In this document: one piece after another, positions 24,317-26,521 of the stretch | How the letters are laid out: every line of letters begins with the position of its first letter | Numbering within the stretch: position 1 is the first letter of the stretch | Source: an uncultured Collinsella sp. | GTDB lineage: Bacteria > Actinomycetota > Coriobacteriia > Coriobacteriales > Coriobacteriaceae | Direction of reading: 5' to 3' | Assembly: GCA_900541195.1 (NCBI GenBank) | Contig: UQIY01000031.1 | Location: forward strand, 1-26,521 | Length of the DNA stretch: 26,521 bases | Notes under the pieces: model-generated | Seen by the model: only the letters and a program-made list of their open reading frames with translations | Database searches by the model: none | What the model was told of the DNA's origin: nothing | Translations under genes and position numbers: made by a program

Positions 24317-24562
24317 TTACTCGGCTGCCTCGTCAGCAGCGGCCTCGCTCTGGGTGATGTAGGCAGCCTCGGCAACCATGTCGTCGACATTAGCCTTGGC
24401 CTGCTCGACCATGTCCTGATAGCCGTTCTTGATGCGCATGCCGCACGCGATACCCTGCACGCAGGCGTTCTTTACCGGAGCGCTGGTGAGCAGCTTGATG
24501 CCGGCCGTGCCGAGCAGAAAACCGCCACCAACAAGCAGGGTGTTAAACGTGGACTTCTTCAT
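24317..24562 (-). CDS. DUF6110-like small membrane protein, ATPase partner
   Basis: An 81-residue protein starting MKKSTFNTLLVGGGFLLGTAGIKLLTS, a single N-terminal membrane segment, followed by NACVQGIACGMRIKNGYQDMVEQAKANVDDMVAEA, a short helical tail with two cysteines. It resembles the small proteins (DUF6110) found next to P-type metal ATPases. Its role is not known; a metal-delivery or accessory-subunit function is my inference from its position 18 bases before the ATPase. The ATG at 24562 follows AAAGGGAG; the longer frame to 24610 has no such site. Confidence 0.8.
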   Translation of the reverse strand: MKKSTFNTLLVGGGFLLGTAGIKLLTSAPVKNACVQGIACGMRIKNGYQDMVEQAKANVDDMVAEAAYITQSEAAADEAAE

Positions 24563-24646
24563 GTTGCTTCTCCCTTTTGCCGCATTGGACGCGACACGGT
24601 GCCTCTGCACTCAAGTTCATTAGTTAGCTCGAGCGCACTTTTGGAA

Positions 24647-24678
24647 AATAGTTTAGTTTATCTAACTATTGAGGTCAA
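24647..24678 (-). promoter_or_regulatory. Promoter with DtxR/MntR-like operator for the metal ATPase operon
   Basis: On the minus strand TTGACC (24678-24673), a 17-base spacer and TAAACT (24655-24650) give a good promoter. Between them lies TTAG-n5-CTAA (24653-24665), the half-site pair of DtxR/MntR-type boxes. It sits inside a wider repeat, AATAGTT (24647-24653) and AACTATT (24664-24670). A metal-dependent repressor bound here would cover the promoter. Confidence 0.5.
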
Positions 24679-24796
24679 CAAAGGTTAACTTTTTGGAAAT
24701 CTTAAGGTGCGGAACAGCCGGCTTCTGGCGATCCGCCCGCCGCGATGCACATCCGTGACGCCAAAGAGGAGTCCCTCTTCCCTCCAGCAAATTGAA

Positions 24797-24970
24797 GGTG
24801 AATGGTTTTCCGCAAAGTGAACGAGCAAAATTGGGCCCCCGAAGCATCCGCATTTTTTCGCAGCAAAACCGCAGGGAAAACTCGACAAAACCGCAGGAAA
24901 CCGAGCCAGAAAAGTGTTGATGTTTCAGGGGTCCAAAATAGATCGTTCACTTCGCGGAAAAGTATTCACC
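24797..24970. repeat. Imperfect 62-bp inverted repeat with internal direct repeats
   Basis: The segment 24797-24858 matches the reverse complement of 24909-24970 at roughly three quarters of positions, starting from GGTGAAT and including TTTTCCGC and GTGAACGA. The 50-nt centre holds two direct copies of CAAAACCGCAGG. Small open frames on both strands here encode similar peptides only because of the inversion. I see no gene; the region looks like two inverted copies of a dispersed repeat. Confidence 0.7.
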
Positions 24971-24987
24971 TTCGTTTTCAACATCCA

Positions 24988-25019
24988 CAAAAAATGAGGG
25001 CGCCATCGGCGCCCTCATT
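24988..25019 (-). terminator. Terminator hairpin 1 of the gatB-side array
   Basis: AATGAGGGCGCC (24993-25004) pairs perfectly with 25008-25019 around a 3-nt loop. On the minus strand it runs into TTTTTTG, so it is a full intrinsic terminator for transcription coming from gatB. Confidence 0.85.
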
Positions 25020-25275
25020 CACCAAATTCCATTCAGCCCACCTGACCCGAACAGCCGAGTCGTCACAGAACCCGGGAGCCCCGGCAGGGCGGGCGCTTGC
25101 TCAAAATGAGTTCCCTTCAAAACAATGGGCGCGCCAACGGCGCGCCCATTCACTCTATTCCATTCAGCCTACCTGACCCGAACGGCCGAGTCGTCTGGCC
25201 GGGGAAGCCCCGAGTCGCCGGGGTGTTTGCTCCAAATGAGTTCCGCATGCAAAGAAGGCCACTAAATGTGGCCTT
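24993..25275. repeat. 131-bp tandem array: conserved scaffold with three different hairpins
   Basis: Hairpins start at 24993, 25124 and 25255, exactly 131 bp apart. Scaffold blocks repeat at 25026-25064 and 25157-25195 (39 bp, 37 identical) and at 25097-25114 and 25227-25244 (TTGCTC-A/C-AAATGAGTTCC). The stems differ completely between units (GAGGGCGCC, GGGCGCGCC and AAGGCCAC types) yet each stays perfectly paired. All three have some U-run on the minus strand (TTTTTT, TTTT, TTT). Confidence 0.85.
25120..25150 (-). terminator. Terminator-like hairpin 2 of the gatB-side array
   Basis: AATGGGCGCGCC (25124-25135) pairs perfectly with 25139-25150 around AAC. On the minus strand it is followed by GTTTTG, a shorter U-run than hairpin 1. 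Confidence 0.65.
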
Positions 25276-25339
25276 CGTCTTGCATAGGACTGTTTGAAAT
25301 TTGGAGGAAATACCCCGGCGACTCGGGGCTTCCCCGGCC
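25197..25339. repeat. Nested palindrome with perfect 27-bp arms right after gatB
   Basis: Arms 25197-25223 and 25313-25339 are perfect reverse complements, rich in CCCCGG. The next 14 bases inward also match at 12 positions (TCCAAAT / ATTTGGA). The centre contains hairpin 3, AAGGCCAC (25255-25262) with GTGGCCTT (25268-25275). The right arm ends six bases from the gatB stop codon, so the gatB mRNA would end in a ~143-nt rod. Confidence 0.8.
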
Positions 25340-25345
25340 TCGCAG

Positions 25346-26472
25346 CTACGAGAGCGACGTTCTCAGCAACTCGTTGAAGAGCTTCGGGTTGCCCTTGCCG
25401 CGGCTCGCCTTCATGCATTGGCCCACCAAAAAGCCGATGACCTTCTGGTTGCCGTCACGATACTGCTGCGCCTGCTCGGCACAGTTAGCCAGCACCTCGT
25501 CCACGATCGGCTGCAACGCGCCGGCATCGCTCACCTGACGCATGCCGCGCTCGTCGACAATCTTGTTGGGGTCGTCGCCAGTCTGGGCCATGGCCTCAAA
25601 GACCTCGTGCGCTTGGTTGGAGCTGATGGCATCGGTCGCCAGCAGCTTGGCAAGAGCGGCCACCTGAGCCGGCACGATGCCGGACTCGGCCAGCGAGACG
25701 CCTGCGCCCTTAAGGTAGGCGATTATCTCGTTCACCAGCAGGTTTGCGACCGTCTGGGCCTCCTTGCCAGCCATACCGGCAGCGGCAGCCTCAAAGAAGT
25801 CGGCAAACTCCGGATCGCCGGCGATCTGCTCGGCATCGGCCGCCTTAATGCCAAAGTCGGCCTCAAAACGGGCGCGCTTGGCATCGGGCAGCTCGGGAAT
25901 CTCACCACGGCAGCGGTCGATGAATTCGTCGTCCAGATCGAACGGCGCCAGGTCGGGATCGGGGAACAGGCGGTAGTCGTCAGCCGTCTCCTTGACGCGC
26001 ATGACCACGGTGCGCTTGCGGCTGGGCTCCCAGTGGCGGGTCTCCTGGTAGATGATGCCGCCCTCCTCGAGCACCTCGGCCTGGCGGCAAATCTCGTAGG
26101 CAAGGCCGTCATGCAGGCTCTTAAACGAGTTGAGGTTCTTGAGCTCGGTCTTGGTGCCCAGCTTGGTCTCGCCGCGGCGGCGCAGCGACACGTTGCCGTC
26201 GCAGCGCATGGAACCCTTCTCCATCGAGCAGTCCGAAATACCCAGCGTCACAAAGATGCGACGGAGCTTTTCCATAAACAGGCGCGCTTCCTCGGGCGTG
26301 CGCAGATCGGGCTCAGTCACGAGCTCAATCAAAGGCGTGCCGCAGCGGTTGTAGTCGACGAGCGACTCGGCAGCGGCGGTAATGCGGCCCTCGGCACCGC
26401 CCACGTGGACCATCTTGGCGGCGTCCTCCTCCATGTGGATGCGCAGGATGCGGATGGGCACCGTGTAGGAAC
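25346..26472 (-). CDS. gatB: Aspartyl/glutamyl-tRNA amidotransferase subunit B, 5'-truncated
   Basis: About 375 residues of GatB, which with GatA and GatC converts Glu-tRNA(Gln) and Asp-tRNA(Asn) to the amidated forms. Visible blocks: VPIRILRIHMEEDAAK, then GTPLIELVTEPDLR and CDGNVSLRRRG, then the helical and YqeY-like tail, ending GFLVGQCMKASRGKGNPKLFNELL. The coding frame stays open to 26472, where adapter sequence begins. A GTG at 26461 is inside the gene, not the start. Compared with ~476-residue relatives, roughly the first 100 residues are missing. gatA and gatC are expected beyond the contig end. Confidence 0.95.
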
Positions 26473-26521
26473 CTGTCTCTTATACACATCTCCGAGCCCA
26501 CGAGACCGGAGCCTATCTCGT
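26473..26521. other. Illumina Nextera adapter (not genomic)
   Basis: CTGTCTCTTATACACATCT (26473-26491) is the Tn5 mosaic end used in Nextera libraries. It is followed by CCGAGCCCACGAGAC (26492-26506), the read-2 adapter; CGGAGCCT (26507-26514), in the place of an 8-base i7 index; and ATCTCGT, the start of the P7 sequence. The last 49 bases are a library artefact. Confidence 0.97.

Noticed and set aside
24993..25275. CRISPR array
   Set aside because: The period is 131 bp with only three units, the repeated block is not a 25-40-bp repeat with unique spacers, and no cas genes are present.
24685..25418. Small open frames on both strands in the repeat cluster
   Set aside because: They run through inverted and tandem repeats and terminators, lack ribosome sites, and the similar peptides on opposite strands come from the inversion.
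25346..26461. Complete short GatB starting at the GTG at 26461
   Set aside because: The frame remains open upstream to the adapter with family-like residues (SYT before VPIRILRIHMEEDA), so the gene is cut by the contig end.
26473..26491. Tn5 mosaic end as evidence of a transposon
   Set aside because: It is followed directly by Nextera read-2 adapter, an index-like 8-mer and P7 sequence, so it is library construct and not a natural insertion.

Overview
The window looks like one draft-assembly contig from a high-GC Gram-positive gut bacterium of the class Coriobacteriia, most likely Collinsella or a close relative. This placement rests on gene content and general protein character, not on a database search. 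All genes except one stretch show strongly GC-biased third codon positions. The contig ends in Illumina Nextera adapter sequence (26473-26521), so real genome sequence stops near 26472 and gatB is cut there. The first ~130 bases are a repeat, a common reason for an assembly to break.

Layout. 1-185: a repeat with a tRNA-acceptor-like end, then a terminator. 222-983 (-): EFR1-type flavodoxin/ferredoxin protein. 1167-3254 (-): type III glutamine synthetase, with a GlnR-like box upstream. 3465-3542: a long hairpin between divergent genes. 3681-7909 (+): methionine-cycle operon of metF, a separate methionine synthase reactivation-domain protein, and metH lacking that domain. 8018-9382 (+): PFL/UPF0210 protein, followed by a 134-nt palindrome. 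9699-10586 (+): SAM methyltransferase. 10745-11044 (+): YhbY. 11114-14113 (-): large ATPase/BTAD regulator. 14562-18432 (-): rplM-rpsI, glmM, a PTS IIA (crr-like) protein and nagB, linking ribosome synthesis, cell-wall amino-sugar supply and sugar uptake. 18590-19468 (-): patatin-like lipase. 19593-20062: tandem T-arm-mimic repeats. 20120-20483 (-): tmRNA. 20722-21156 (+): unknown small acidic protein. 21214-22061 (-): PIN toxin/RelB-like antitoxin with a visible operator. 22223-24562 (-): divergent P-type metal ATPase and its small DUF6110-like partner, under a promoter overlapping a DtxR/MntR-like box. 24797-25339: dense inverted and tandem repeats. 25346-26472 (-): gatB, 5'-truncated.

The most unusual content is intergenic. 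(1) A repeat family next to tmRNA, with a relative at the contig start, has ends that copy the T-arm of the neighbouring RNA. (2) A 131-bp tandem array downstream of gatB keeps a conserved scaffold but carries three different perfect hairpins. (3) Several very long perfect inverted repeats (20-32 bp arms) lie between genes. None of these is explained by the protein-coding annotation.
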